Shown here one piece after another: positions 25,253 to 32,886 of a stretch of 64,000 nt of DNA. The stretch's first letter is position 1, and every line of letters starts with the position of its first letter. This DNA is from JAAYDI01 sp052034005. Lineage in GTDB: Bacteria > Planctomycetota > Planctomycetia > Pirellulales > Pirellulaceae. The stretch is taken from positions 124,001 through 188,000 of the forward strand of contig JBPOJB010000009.1 of NCBI GenBank assembly GCA_052034005.1, written 5' to 3'. Position numbers and translations under genes: made by a program. Below the pieces are notes generated by a model, which did no database searches, had not been told where the DNA came from, and was given only the letters and a program-made list of their open reading frames with translations.

Positions 25253-26299
25253 GTGACGGATTTGGCCGAATATGACTACGAATTGCCGGGCGAATTGATC
25301 GCCCAGCGCGCGCTGAGCAATCGGAGCGATGCCCGGATGCTCGTGGTCGACCGGCAGGACCAGTCGCTCGGCCACGCACATGTCCGCGACCTGCCGGAAT
25401 ACCTGCGACCGGGTGACTGCCTGGTGCTCAACGATACCCGCGTCGTGCCCGCCCGGCTGGTCGGGTACCGCGTGGCGACCGGAGGTCGCTGGTCGGGCCT
25501 GTTCGTGGCGTCGGACGCGCGCGGTCACTGGCAAGTGCTGGGCAAGACCCGCGGCCGTCTCCGCGCGGGCGAGCGCGTGATGCTGGAGAACCGCCGCGCC
25601 GAGGACGCCTTCAGCCTGACGCTGATCGCGGAGCTGGGCGACGGCCTGTGGGCCGCGCGGCCCGAGCGGGCGGGCGAGCCGGCCGAACTGCTTGAGGCGG
25701 TCGGCCGGGTACCGCTGCCGCCTTACATCCGCGGCGGCGCGATGCAGGAGAGCGACCGGGTGCAGTACCAGACCGTGTTCGCCCGGCACCCCGGCGCTAT
25801 CGCCGCGCCGACCGCCGGACTGCACTTCACGAACGAACTGCTCGGACGCCTGGTCGACACGGGGGTGGCCATCTGCTGCGTGACGTTGCATGTGGGCGTC
25901 GGTACGTTCCGGCCGATCACCGCCGGGCGGATCGAAGATCACCAGATGCACCGCGAATGGGGACAGCTTAGCGAGGCCGCAGTGCGTCGCATCGAGACCT
26001 GCCGACGCGCCGGAGGCCGCGTCATTGCCGTCGGCACAACGTGTGTCCGCGTGCTGGAGACGGCCGCGCAAGACGGGTCCCTCAAGCCGTGGCAGGGCGA
26101 GACCGACCTGTTCATCCGGCCCCCTTACCGCTTCCGCAGCGTCGACGCCCTGCTGACGAACTTCCACCTGCCGCGCAGCACGCTCCTGATCCTCGTCCGG
26201 ACGTTCGGCGGCGACCGGCTGATACGCCACGCCTACGCGACCGCCATCGAGCAGCAGTACCGGTTCTACAGCTACGGGGACGCGATGTTCATCCGGTGA
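25253..26299 (+). CDS. queA: tRNA preQ1(34) S-adenosylmethionine ribosyltransferase-isomerase
   Basis: A 348-residue enzyme that converts preQ1 in tRNA to epoxyqueuosine. The family starts DLAEYDYELPGELIAQ; further blocks are LVLNDTRVVPARL, PLPPYI, YQTVFARHPGAIAAPTAGLHFT, LHVGVGTFRPI and TNFHLPRSTLLILV. The GTG start at 25253 is set by AGGGGAG at 25241-25247; the frame is open far upstream but overlaps the divergent glycosyltransferase gene, so that part is not coding. A -10-like TATTAT stands at 25225. Confidence 0.95.
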   Translation: MTDLAEYDYELPGELIAQRALSNRSDARMLVVDRQDQSLGHAHVRDLPEYLRPGDCLVLNDTRVVPARLVGYRVATGGRWSGLFVASDARGHWQVLGKTRGRLRAGERVMLENRRAEDAFSLTLIAELGDGLWAARPERAGEPAELLEAVGRVPLPPYIRGGAMQESDRVQYQTVFARHPGAIAAPTAGLHFTNELLGRLVDTGVAICCVTLHVGVGTFRPITAGRIEDHQMHREWGQLSEAAVRRIETCRRAGGRVIAVGTTCVRVLETAAQDGSLKPWQGETDLFIRPPYRFRSVDALLTNFHLPRSTLLILVRTFGGDRLIRHAYATAIEQQYRFYSYGDAMFIR

Positions 26300-26371
26300 C
26301 GGTTGTCCGGCGGCTCGGATCGACTACCATGTCGAGGGACCGTGTTGCGCCAACCCCCGAAGGAGCGTGTT

Positions 26372-27013
26372 ATGCCGGATGTGTCCACGGAACAAGTCCT
26401 CGTCGTGCCGACGGCGTTGCTCCATCGGCTGGGCTATTTCCAGGGGTTCAAGGCGGGTGGGGCCGACTACCTGGAGGACTTGTTCGCGCCGGAGCACATG
26501 AGTTACCGGCCGCGCGCAGCCGTGGAGAATGACCCGAACTTCAAACAGTTGATACCTTACATCGTCTTCTGCCACACGCAGCCTTCGGGCCAGCAGTCGG
26601 TGTTCTGTTACACGCGCGGCACGGGGCAGGGCGAGCAGCGCCTGCACCGCAAACAGAGCGTGGGCATCGGCGGGCACATCTCGTCGGACGGCGTCCGCGG
26701 CGGCGAAACCTATCAGGAAGGCATGCGGCGGGAACTCGAGGAGGAGGTTCACATCCACACACGCTACACCGACCGGTGCGTCGGATTGATCAACGACGAC
26801 CAGACGGAGGTCGGCAAGGTGCACCTGGGTGTCGTCCACCTGTTCGATGTCGAGACTCCCGATGTGATTCCCCGCGAGACCGAGATCGTGGACGCCGGGT
26901 TTCGACCCGTGAAAGAGCTGCTGTCCGACCTGACGCGGTTTGAGAGCTGGTCGCAGATCTGCCTGCGGGCCCTGTTCGACTGTCCGTGCGCGGACGGCGA
27001 GCCCCCGCCGTGA
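26372..27013 (+). CDS. Nudix-like hydrolase with a divergent Nudix box
   Basis: A 213-residue protein. The Nudix helix is recognisable as GGETYQEGMRRELEEEVHI, keeping Glu, then seven residues, then REL-EE; but the leading glycine spacing is one short and the usual Gly after the EE pair is His. Nudix enzymes cleave nucleoside diphosphates linked to other groups; catalysis is possible because the metal-binding REL-EE core is kept. The N-terminal ~60 residues (VVPTALLHRLGYFQGF) are an extra domain. ATG 26372 follows AAGGAG. It lies between queA and the cysteine desulfurase gene. Confidence 0.7.
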   Translation: MPDVSTEQVLVVPTALLHRLGYFQGFKAGGADYLEDLFAPEHMSYRPRAAVENDPNFKQLIPYIVFCHTQPSGQQSVFCYTRGTGQGEQRLHRKQSVGIGGHISSDGVRGGETYQEGMRRELEEEVHIHTRYTDRCVGLINDDQTEVGKVHLGVVHLFDVETPDVIPRETEIVDAGFRPVKELLSDLTRFESWSQICLRALFDCPCADGEPPP

Positions 27014-27049
27014 ATCAGCGGCCTGATCTGACCTGAAGAACCCCCACGC

Positions 27050-28243
27050 ATGTTTTCCACACCCGTTTACCTGGACAACCACGCGACCACACGCGTCGAC
27101 CCGCGCGTGATCGACGCGATGCTGCCGTATTTCGGCGAGCGGTACGGGAACGCCGGCAGTGTGAGTCACGAGTTCGGGCGGGAGTGCCAGACGGCCGTCG
27201 AACAGGCGCGGGCGGCGATCGCCGCGGCCGTCGGCGCCCAGCCGCGCGAGATCATCTTCACCAGCGGCGCGACCGAGAGCAACAACCTGGCCATCCGCGG
27301 TCTGGTCGAACGGAACACGCGTCCGGGCGCCCATATCGTGAGCGTTCAGACCGAGCACCGCGCGGTGCTGGCGCCCCTCCATCGGCTCGCCCGGCGCGGT
27401 GTGCGCGTCACCACCCTGCCGGTCGCCCAGGCCGGTTCCCCGCACGCCGGATGTGTGGATGTGGATCAACTGGCCGACGCGATCACGCAGGACACCATCC
27501 TGGTATCGGTCATGCTGGCCAACAACGAGGTCGGCACGATCCAACGGCTCTCGGAGATCGGCCGCCTGTGCCGAGAACGGGGCGTGATCCTCCACAGCGA
27601 CGCGACCCAGGCGGTTGGTCATATCGGTGTGGACGTACGGCAGTTGGAGGTGGATCTGCTGAGCTTCTCCGCCCACAAGTTCTATGGGCCCAAAGGGATC
27701 GGCGCCCTGTTCGTCCGGCGGGAGGGGCGTCGGCTCCGCCTGGCCAGCCAGGTGGATGGAGGGGGCCAAGAGGGCAACCTGCGCAGCGGCACGCTCAACG
27801 TCCCCGGGATCGTCGGCATGGCCCGGGCCCTCGAACTGTGCGTTGAGGAAATGCCCACCGAAGGGCCACGCGTGCGAACGCTCCGGGATCGGCTCCACGA
27901 CGGCTTGTGCCGCGCGATCGCGGATGTCCGCCTCAATGGACCGGCGCTGGACGACCCGGCCGTGCGCCTGCCCGGCAATCTGAACTGCTCGTTCGCGCAG
28001 GTCGATGGCCAGGCCGTCATGCTCCACGCCCCGGACGTCGTCTGTTCGAGCAGCAGTGCCTGCACGTCGATCAGCCCGGAACCCAGCCATGTGTTGCTGG
28101 CGCTCGGGCTCGACGTCGGCCAGGTCCGGAGCAGCCTGCGGTTCGGAGTGGGCCGTTTCAACACGGCCGAGGAGATCGATTTCGCCGTGGAGCACATTGC
28201 CCAGGCCGTCACGCGGCTGCGCAGTCTCCATGGGCCCCGTTAG
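27050..28243 (+). CDS. Cysteine desulfurase (NifS/IscS class)
   Basis: A 397-residue PLP enzyme that takes sulfur from cysteine for Fe-S clusters or tRNA thiolation. It opens VYLDNHATTRVDPRV, has the substrate loop SGATESNNLAI, LVSVMLANNEVGTIQ, PLP-lysine Lys210 in SFSAHKFYGPKG and the catalytic Cys338 loop CSSSSACTS followed by EPSHVLLALG. The long flexible active-site loop is of the class I (IscS/NifS) type. The next gene encodes an IscA-like protein, which suggests a minimal Fe-S unit; no IscU-type scaffold is present here. Confidence 0.92.
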   Translation: MFSTPVYLDNHATTRVDPRVIDAMLPYFGERYGNAGSVSHEFGRECQTAVEQARAAIAAAVGAQPREIIFTSGATESNNLAIRGLVERNTRPGAHIVSVQTEHRAVLAPLHRLARRGVRVTTLPVAQAGSPHAGCVDVDQLADAITQDTILVSVMLANNEVGTIQRLSEIGRLCRERGVILHSDATQAVGHIGVDVRQLEVDLLSFSAHKFYGPKGIGALFVRREGRRLRLASQVDGGGQEGNLRSGTLNVPGIVGMARALELCVEEMPTEGPRVRTLRDRLHDGLCRAIADVRLNGPALDDPAVRLPGNLNCSFAQVDGQAVMLHAPDVVCSSSSACTSISPEPSHVLLALGLDVGQVRSSLRFGVGRFNTAEEIDFAVEHIAQAVTRLRSLHGPR

Positions 28244-28333
28244 CTCGAAGGTGAATTGCGTGCGAGGCACCGCTTGCGAACGACGACCTGAAATGCTCAG
28301 CTGGACACTTCCCCGCGACTACGGGATGCGTTA

Positions 28334-28359
28334 TTTTACACATGGTCATCTGTGAAAAA
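28334..28359. promoter_or_regulatory. AT-rich inverted repeat upstream of the IscA-like gene
   Basis: TTTTACACA (28334-28342) and TGTGAAAAA (28351-28359) form 9-nt arms with one mismatch around an 8-nt spacer. It stands out in a GC-rich region, in the 224-bp gap between the cysteine desulfurase and IscA-like genes. It could be a repressor site for Fe-S regulation or the stem of a weak structure; no regulator gene is adjacent. Confidence 0.35.
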
Positions 28360-28467
28360 GGCGGTCCGGCCGCGGTGGGACGAACGCGATCGGACTGGGT
28401 TACATTGGATTCGATTTGAAGTGGTGTTCTGATCTGGTGCGTTACATGTTTTGCGGAGAGGATCGGC

Positions 28468-28794
28468 ATGGCGATCATTTTGACCGAAAAGGCGGCGGCT
28501 GAGGTGAAGCGGGTGCGTGAGGAGCAGAAACTGACGGACGAGACGTTTTTGCGTATTGGCGTCACGGGTGGCGGCTGCAGTGGATTCAACTACACGATGG
28601 GCTTTGACACGGCTTTCGACGCCCAGGCGGACAGCAAGTACGAGCAGCACGGCGTGCGGGTCGTGGTGGACAAGAAGAGTTCGCTGTATCTGGATGGGGC
28701 GACGGTCGACTGGTACGAAGGCATGGAGAGGCGGGGTTTCACGTTCGACAACCCCAATGCGGTGCGGACCTGCAGTTGCGGTCATTCCTCATAA
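28468..28794 (+). CDS. IscA/HesB-type iron-sulfur cluster assembly protein
   Basis: A 108-residue A-type carrier. The conserved cysteines are GGGCSGF in the middle and CSCG near the C-terminus, which together bind iron or a cluster. The start block IILTEKAAAEVKRV matches the family. A-type proteins pass clusters from the assembly scaffold to target enzymes. GGAGAGG stands upstream of ATG 28468. It follows the cysteine desulfurase in the same direction and is 36 bp before the CbiET gene. Confidence 0.9.
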   Translation: MAIILTEKAAAEVKRVREEQKLTDETFLRIGVTGGGCSGFNYTMGFDTAFDAQADSKYEQHGVRVVVDKKSSLYLDGATVDWYEGMERRGFTFDNPNAVRTCSCGHSS

Positions 28795-28830
28795 GGTTGG
28801 CGCGGTTTCCCGGTTCGGACGGTTGGCTGA

Positions 28831-30075
28831 GTGGTATCCGTGGGCAAAGTCTACATACTCGGGATCGGCGACGACGGGTTCGAAGGACTGACCCGGGCGG
28901 CGCGCACGGTGATCGAGCAGGCCGATCTGGTGATCGGTTCGGCTCAGATGCTGGCGGCGATGGGCGAATTGGCGGCCGAGCGGATCGCGGTGGATGGTGA
29001 CCCGGAAGAGGTGGCGCGCCGGGTGGCCGGCAATCCGGACAAGCGGGTCGTAGTATTGGCCAGTGGGGACCCGTTGTTCTACGGCACGGCGCGGTACTTA
29101 TGCGAGAAGCTCGGCAAGGACCGTTTCGAGGTCGTGCCGCACGTGAGCAGCATGCAGCTGGCGTTTGCGCGCGTCAAGGAGAGTTGGGACGACGCGTATC
29201 TGACGAGTCTGGCCAAGGCGAACCTGGACCGGGTGATCGAGCGGATCCGGCTGGCGGAGCGGGTGGGGTTGTTCACGACCGACCAGTACACGCCGGCTCG
29301 GATCGCGGAGATCTTGTTGGAGCGCGGGCTGGATTATTTCACGGCCTACGTCTGCGAGAATCTGGGGTCGCCGGACGAACGCGTGACGCAGGGCGAGCTG
29401 TCGGAGCTGTCGGGGCACGCGTTCAGTGCGTTGAACGTGATGATCCTGGTGCGCAAGCCGCTCGTGCCGGATCGTCCGCGCGAGTTGGTCGGTCGCCGCC
29501 TGTTCGGCAATCCGGACGAGCTGTTCCTGCAGAGCCGGCCGAAGCGCGGGCTGCTCACGCCGGCCGAGGTGCGTTGTATCGCGCTGGCCGAACTGGATCT
29601 CGGCCCCTCGAGCACGGTCTGGGACGTGGGGGCCGGGAGTGGTTCGGTGTCGATCGAAGCGGCTCAGATTACGCGCCACGGCGAGGTCTACGCGATCGAG
29701 ATGGATGTCGAGGACTACCAGCTGATTTCGGCCAATGCCGAGCGCTTCGCGGTGGGGAACCTGACGCCCGTGCTGGGCCGTGCCCCGGAGGCGTGGCGCG
29801 ATCTGCCCGACCCGGACGCGATCTTCATCGGCGGGACCGGCCGCCATGTCCGCGGGATCGTGGAGCAGGCTTTCGGGCGCCTGCGTGCGGGCGGCCGGAT
29901 CGTGATTAATGTGGTCAGTGTCGAGAACGTGACCGAAGTCCAGCAGTTGCTGCGGCAGTTGGCCGGCGAGGCCCACGTGTGGATGATCAACATCGCGCGC
30001 GGCACCCAGCAGTTCGACGCGACGCGGTTCGAGTCGATGCATCCGACCTTCCTGATCGCCGCAGTCAAGTCGTAG
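28831..30075 (+). CDS. cbiET: Bifunctional precorrin-6Y/cobalt-precorrin methyltransferase-decarboxylase (CobL/CbiET)
   Basis: A 414-residue fusion. The N-terminal ~210 residues are a CbiE tetrapyrrole methylase (VYILGIGDDGFEGLT, VVVLASGDPLFYGTA, PHVSSMQLAFARV). The C-terminal ~190 are CbiT, with the SAM motif VWDVGAGSGSVSIEAAQ and IFIGGTGRHVRGIVEQA. The pair methylates C5 and C15 of the corrin precursor and decarboxylates C12 in vitamin B12 synthesis. GTG 28831 or GTG 28840 can start it. No other cobalamin gene lies in the window, so it is an orphan at this locus. Confidence 0.9.
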   Translation: MVSVGKVYILGIGDDGFEGLTRAARTVIEQADLVIGSAQMLAAMGELAAERIAVDGDPEEVARRVAGNPDKRVVVLASGDPLFYGTARYLCEKLGKDRFEVVPHVSSMQLAFARVKESWDDAYLTSLAKANLDRVIERIRLAERVGLFTTDQYTPARIAEILLERGLDYFTAYVCENLGSPDERVTQGELSELSGHAFSALNVMILVRKPLVPDRPRELVGRRLFGNPDELFLQSRPKRGLLTPAEVRCIALAELDLGPSSTVWDVGAGSGSVSIEAAQITRHGEVYAIEMDVEDYQLISANAERFAVGNLTPVLGRAPEAWRDLPDPDAIFIGGTGRHVRGIVEQAFGRLRAGGRIVINVVSVENVTEVQQLLRQLAGEAHVWMINIARGTQQFDATRFESMHPTFLIAAVKS

Positions 30076-30095
30076 AGCGTCGGAAGGCGGTGGGT

Positions 30096-30827
30096 GTGAA
30101 CGAAGCAGACCCCCAGTTGGACGTGATCGCGGTGGGCGCACATCCGGACGATGTGGAGATCGCCTGCGGCGGGACGCTGGCGCGACTGGCACAGCAGGGC
30201 TACCAGGTCGGCATTATCGATCTGACCGACGGCGAGCCGACGCCGCAATCGGCCGGTCCGGAAGTGCGTCTGGCCGAAGCGCAGGCTGCGGCGCGTCTCT
30301 TGGGCGTTGCGCGGCGCGTGACGCTGGATCTGCCCAACCGGCGGTTGTTCGACAGTTTTGAGGCCCGCGTGGCGCTGGCGCGGGAGTTCCGCAGATTCCG
30401 CCCGCGGATTGTGATCGGATTCGGCGACAAGACGCCGATGGCCTCGCCCGACCACTGGCAGGCCATGCAGATCACGGACGCGGCCGTGTTCTACGCGCGC
30501 TTGACGAAATGGGACGAGCACTTCGGCGGGCTGCCGGTCCACACCGTGTCCGCCCAGCTGTACTTCCGTCTCGCCCTGGAGCCGATGGCGTGGGGCGGAT
30601 TGGGGAGCCACTTCACGGTCGACATCGGCGAAACGCTCGATACGAAGCTGGCCGCCGTGGCTTGTTACCGGACGCAGTTCCCGTCGGCCCATGCCCGCGT
30701 GTTTGACCGCATCCGCAGCTCCGCGCGGCTGGCCGGGCTGGCCGCCGGTTTCGCCGCCGGCGAGATGTTCGTCGCCACCCGCCCGTTGGGGACCCGGGAC
30801 CTCGTCGAGTTCCTGGTGGGGCGCTGA
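30096..30827 (+). CDS. PIG-L-family LmbE-like deacetylase, possibly BshB-type
   Basis: A 243-residue zinc deacetylase. The metal motif AHPDDVEIACGGTLARL gives the first ligands, and SPDHWQAMQITDAAVFYA the third. The family includes BshB1 (GlcNAc-malate deacetylase of bacillithiol synthesis), MshB and GPI-anchor deacetylases. The length and the N-terminal DVIAVGAHPDDVE resemble BshB1, but no bshA or bshC is nearby, so the substrate is open. GTG 30096 follows a GGAAGG ribosome site. It converges on the rluD-like gene with a 2-bp gap. Confidence 0.8.
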   Translation: MNEADPQLDVIAVGAHPDDVEIACGGTLARLAQQGYQVGIIDLTDGEPTPQSAGPEVRLAEAQAAARLLGVARRVTLDLPNRRLFDSFEARVALAREFRRFRPRIVIGFGDKTPMASPDHWQAMQITDAAVFYARLTKWDEHFGGLPVHTVSAQLYFRLALEPMAWGGLGSHFTVDIGETLDTKLAAVACYRTQFPSAHARVFDRIRSSARLAGLAAGFAAGEMFVATRPLGTRDLVEFLVGR

Positions 30828-30829
30828 GC

Positions 30830-31807
30830 TTAGCCGATGCCGCGCCAGCGACGGAGGGCCTCCAGCGCACGTTGGATATCGGCGGGCAGCGGGGCCTGGA
30901 GCGTCAACAGCCGGCCGGTCCGCGGGTGGTTCAGCCGCAGGCGACACGCATGGAGCGCCTGGCGGTCGAGTACGACGGTCGGATCCTCCGTCCGGCACAG
31001 GTCGCCGACCGTGATCCGCGCCCGGCCGCCGTAGAGCCGGTCACACAGGACGGGGCAGCCGATGTGGGCCAGATGCACGCGGATCTGGTGGGTGCGTCCC
31101 GTGTGCGGATGCACGGCCAACGCGGCGAATCCGGCGAACCGTTCGCGCACCTCATAGAACGTGGAGGCCGCGCGGCTGGTGGGGTGGCCGGCACGGATGG
31201 CCATCTTCTCGCGCTGATGCGGATGCATGCCGATCGGCTGCTCGATCCGGTCGCGGTCCCGATCCGGGGCGCCCGTGACCAGCGCGAAATATTCCTTTTC
31301 GATCGTGCGTGACGCCCACTGGGCGGCCAGACGCATGTGGTCCGCATCGGTCTTGGCCACGACCACAATGCCCGAGGTGTCTCGGTCGAGGCGATGGACG
31401 ATGCCCGGCCGGCAGACGCCCCCCACGCCGCTGAGCCGCGCGAAGTGGTAGGCCAACGCGTTGACGAGTGTGCCGCCGCGATGGCCCCGGCTGGGATGGA
31501 CCACCAGTCCCGCCGGCTTGTTGATCGCCGCCAGAGACTCGTCTTCATACAGGATTTCCAGCGCCAGCGGCTCGGCCGGCGGCGTCTCGCCCACCAGCTC
31601 CGGCAACTCCAGCGTCACGCGCTGCCCGACGTTCAAACGATACGACGGCTTCGCCTGCCGGCCATCCACCAGCGCCGCGCCGGCTGTGATCACGCGCCGC
31701 AACTGCACGCGACTGCGCTCCGGACATTTGACCGCCAGAAACATGTCCAGCCGCTGGCCTGCTTCGATTTCCGCGACCAGGAATTCCGTCGGCTGCTGAG
31801 ACGTCAT
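30830..31807 (-). CDS. RluA/RluD-family 23S rRNA pseudouridine synthase
   Basis: A ~325-residue enzyme with an N-terminal S4 domain (about 10-75) and the RluA catalytic domain. The catalytic Asp lies in GIVHRLDRDTSGIVV; other blocks are NKPAGLVVHPS, KEYFALVTG and HTGRTHQIRVHLAHIGCPVLCD. RluD isomerises uridines in helix 69 of 23S rRNA; RluC or RluA specificity is possible. ATG 31807 is used; a GTG at 31822 adds five residues and almost touches the stop of the upstream TPR gene, so the two are probably co-transcribed. Confidence 0.88.
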   Translation of the reverse strand: MTSQQPTEFLVAEIEAGQRLDMFLAVKCPERSRVQLRRVITAGAALVDGRQAKPSYRLNVGQRVTLELPELVGETPPAEPLALEILYEDESLAAINKPAGLVVHPSRGHRGGTLVNALAYHFARLSGVGGVCRPGIVHRLDRDTSGIVVVAKTDADHMRLAAQWASRTIEKEYFALVTGAPDRDRDRIEQPIGMHPHQREKMAIRAGHPTSRAASTFYEVRERFAGFAALAVHPHTGRTHQIRVHLAHIGCPVLCDRLYGGRARITVGDLCRTEDPTVVLDRQALHACRLRLNHPRTGRLLTLQAPLPADIQRALEALRRWRGIG

Positions 31808-31823
31808 GAGATCGAGGCACACA

Positions 31824-32648
31824 CTAGCCGGACGCGGGTTCGGCCGGCGTCTCCTCCTGAGCGGGCGTGGCCGGCGTTTCCTCCTGAGCGGGCGTGGCCG
31901 GCACGGTCGTATCGTCCTTCAAGAAATCGTCGGTCGGCGCGTCCGGCACCACATTCAAGTCGGAGTCGGGCGGCAGGGCCGGACTACTCGACGTCGGCCC
32001 GCTCTCCAGGTGCCGCGGGGCGGGTTTCTGGTTGGCGAACCAGTTGTACCACTTCTTGATAGCCGCCGTATCGAGCCGGTCGATGCGCTCCTGGGCGGCT
32101 TTCTCCAAGGTGGTGCCGCCCGCGCTTTGAACGACACGCTCATACTCTTCCTTGGCCTTGTCCAGCTCGCACTGGTTTTCGAGCACTTGTGCCAGTCCGA
32201 ATCGTGCCCGGCTGGAGAGCATCGTGTCTTTGGCCGCCGGCTTGCTCTCGAGCACCGACCGGTAGTGGCTCTTGGCCGTGTTCAGGGCTGTCTCTGCGGC
32301 GGCACGATCGGAAAACATGAGACGCATGCCGTCAAACGCCTTGAAATCGGCCGCTCTGAGCGCCGCCCACTGACCCGCCGGCGTATCGGGAAACCGATCG
32401 GCCACCAGGCTCAAATCCTCCGCGGCATCATTCAGCTGGTTTGCGCTGGCGAGCATGTACGATCGCCAGCTTTCCGCCTGCTTGCGCTCCTGGCCCGATG
32501 CCACGAAGTACCAGCCGGCCAGCACCAACACGCAGCCGGCCACGACGATGAGGGCCGTTGTCGTGTGCGGTCGGGCGCGTGCGATCCACTGTCCGAGCTG
32601 GTCCGCCAGCTCATTTGTCTTCAGTTCGTGTCGTCGTTTGGATTTCAT
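31824..32648 (-). CDS. Single-pass membrane protein with TPR-like periplasmic domain
   Basis: A 274-residue protein. It has a short basic cytoplasmic start, one membrane span at about 32-52 (TALIVVAGCVLVLAGWYFVA) and a helical domain with TPR-like repeats (ANQLNDAAEDLSLVADRFPDTPAG, ARFGLAQVLENQCELDKAKEEYERVV), similar in plan to YfgM. The Pro/Thr/Glu-rich C-terminus has a 9-residue unit PATPAQEET in two copies from a 27-bp DNA repeat. It may be an envelope chaperone-like scaffold. It lies upstream of the pseudouridine synthase gene. Confidence 0.7.
   Translation of the reverse strand: MKSKRRHELKTNELADQLGQWIARARPHTTTALIVVAGCVLVLAGWYFVASGQERKQAESWRSYMLASANQLNDAAEDLSLVADRFPDTPAGQWAALRAADFKAFDGMRLMFSDRAAAETALNTAKSHYRSVLESKPAAKDTMLSSRARFGLAQVLENQCELDKAKEEYERVVQSAGGTTLEKAAQERIDRLDTAAIKKWYNWFANQKPAPRHLESGPTSSSPALPPDSDLNVVPDAPTDDFLKDDTTVPATPAQEETPATPAQEETPAEPASG
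31842..31895 (-). repeat. 27-bp coding tandem repeat, two copies
   Basis: Units 31842-31868 and 31869-31895 differ by one base (C/T) and are followed by a 7-base partial unit. They encode PATPAQEET twice near the C-terminus of the TPR membrane protein. The near identity suggests a recent slippage expansion. Confidence 0.85.
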
Positions 32649-32886
32649 GGTTGGCTGCAGCGTTGTGGAGTTGCGGCGTTCAAGGCGCTGGATAACCCTC
32701 TGCGATCATCTCCGGTCGCCTGCCGCACAGGCGGCGACCCGGGCGGCAGAGGGGCGCCCATGCCAAGGCGCAAGTATATGACCCGTCACGGGAAACGGTC
32801 AATACCGGCCGACGCGCACACCCGCTTGGGGCATTCTACCGCGACGCCCTACTCGCCATGCGCTTCTCCTGTTACGATCTCAGGCC

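Noticed and set aside
31842..31895. Tandem repeats considered as a CRISPR-like array (also 40354-40425)
   Set aside because: Units are adjacent without spacers and keep the reading frame of a coding gene.
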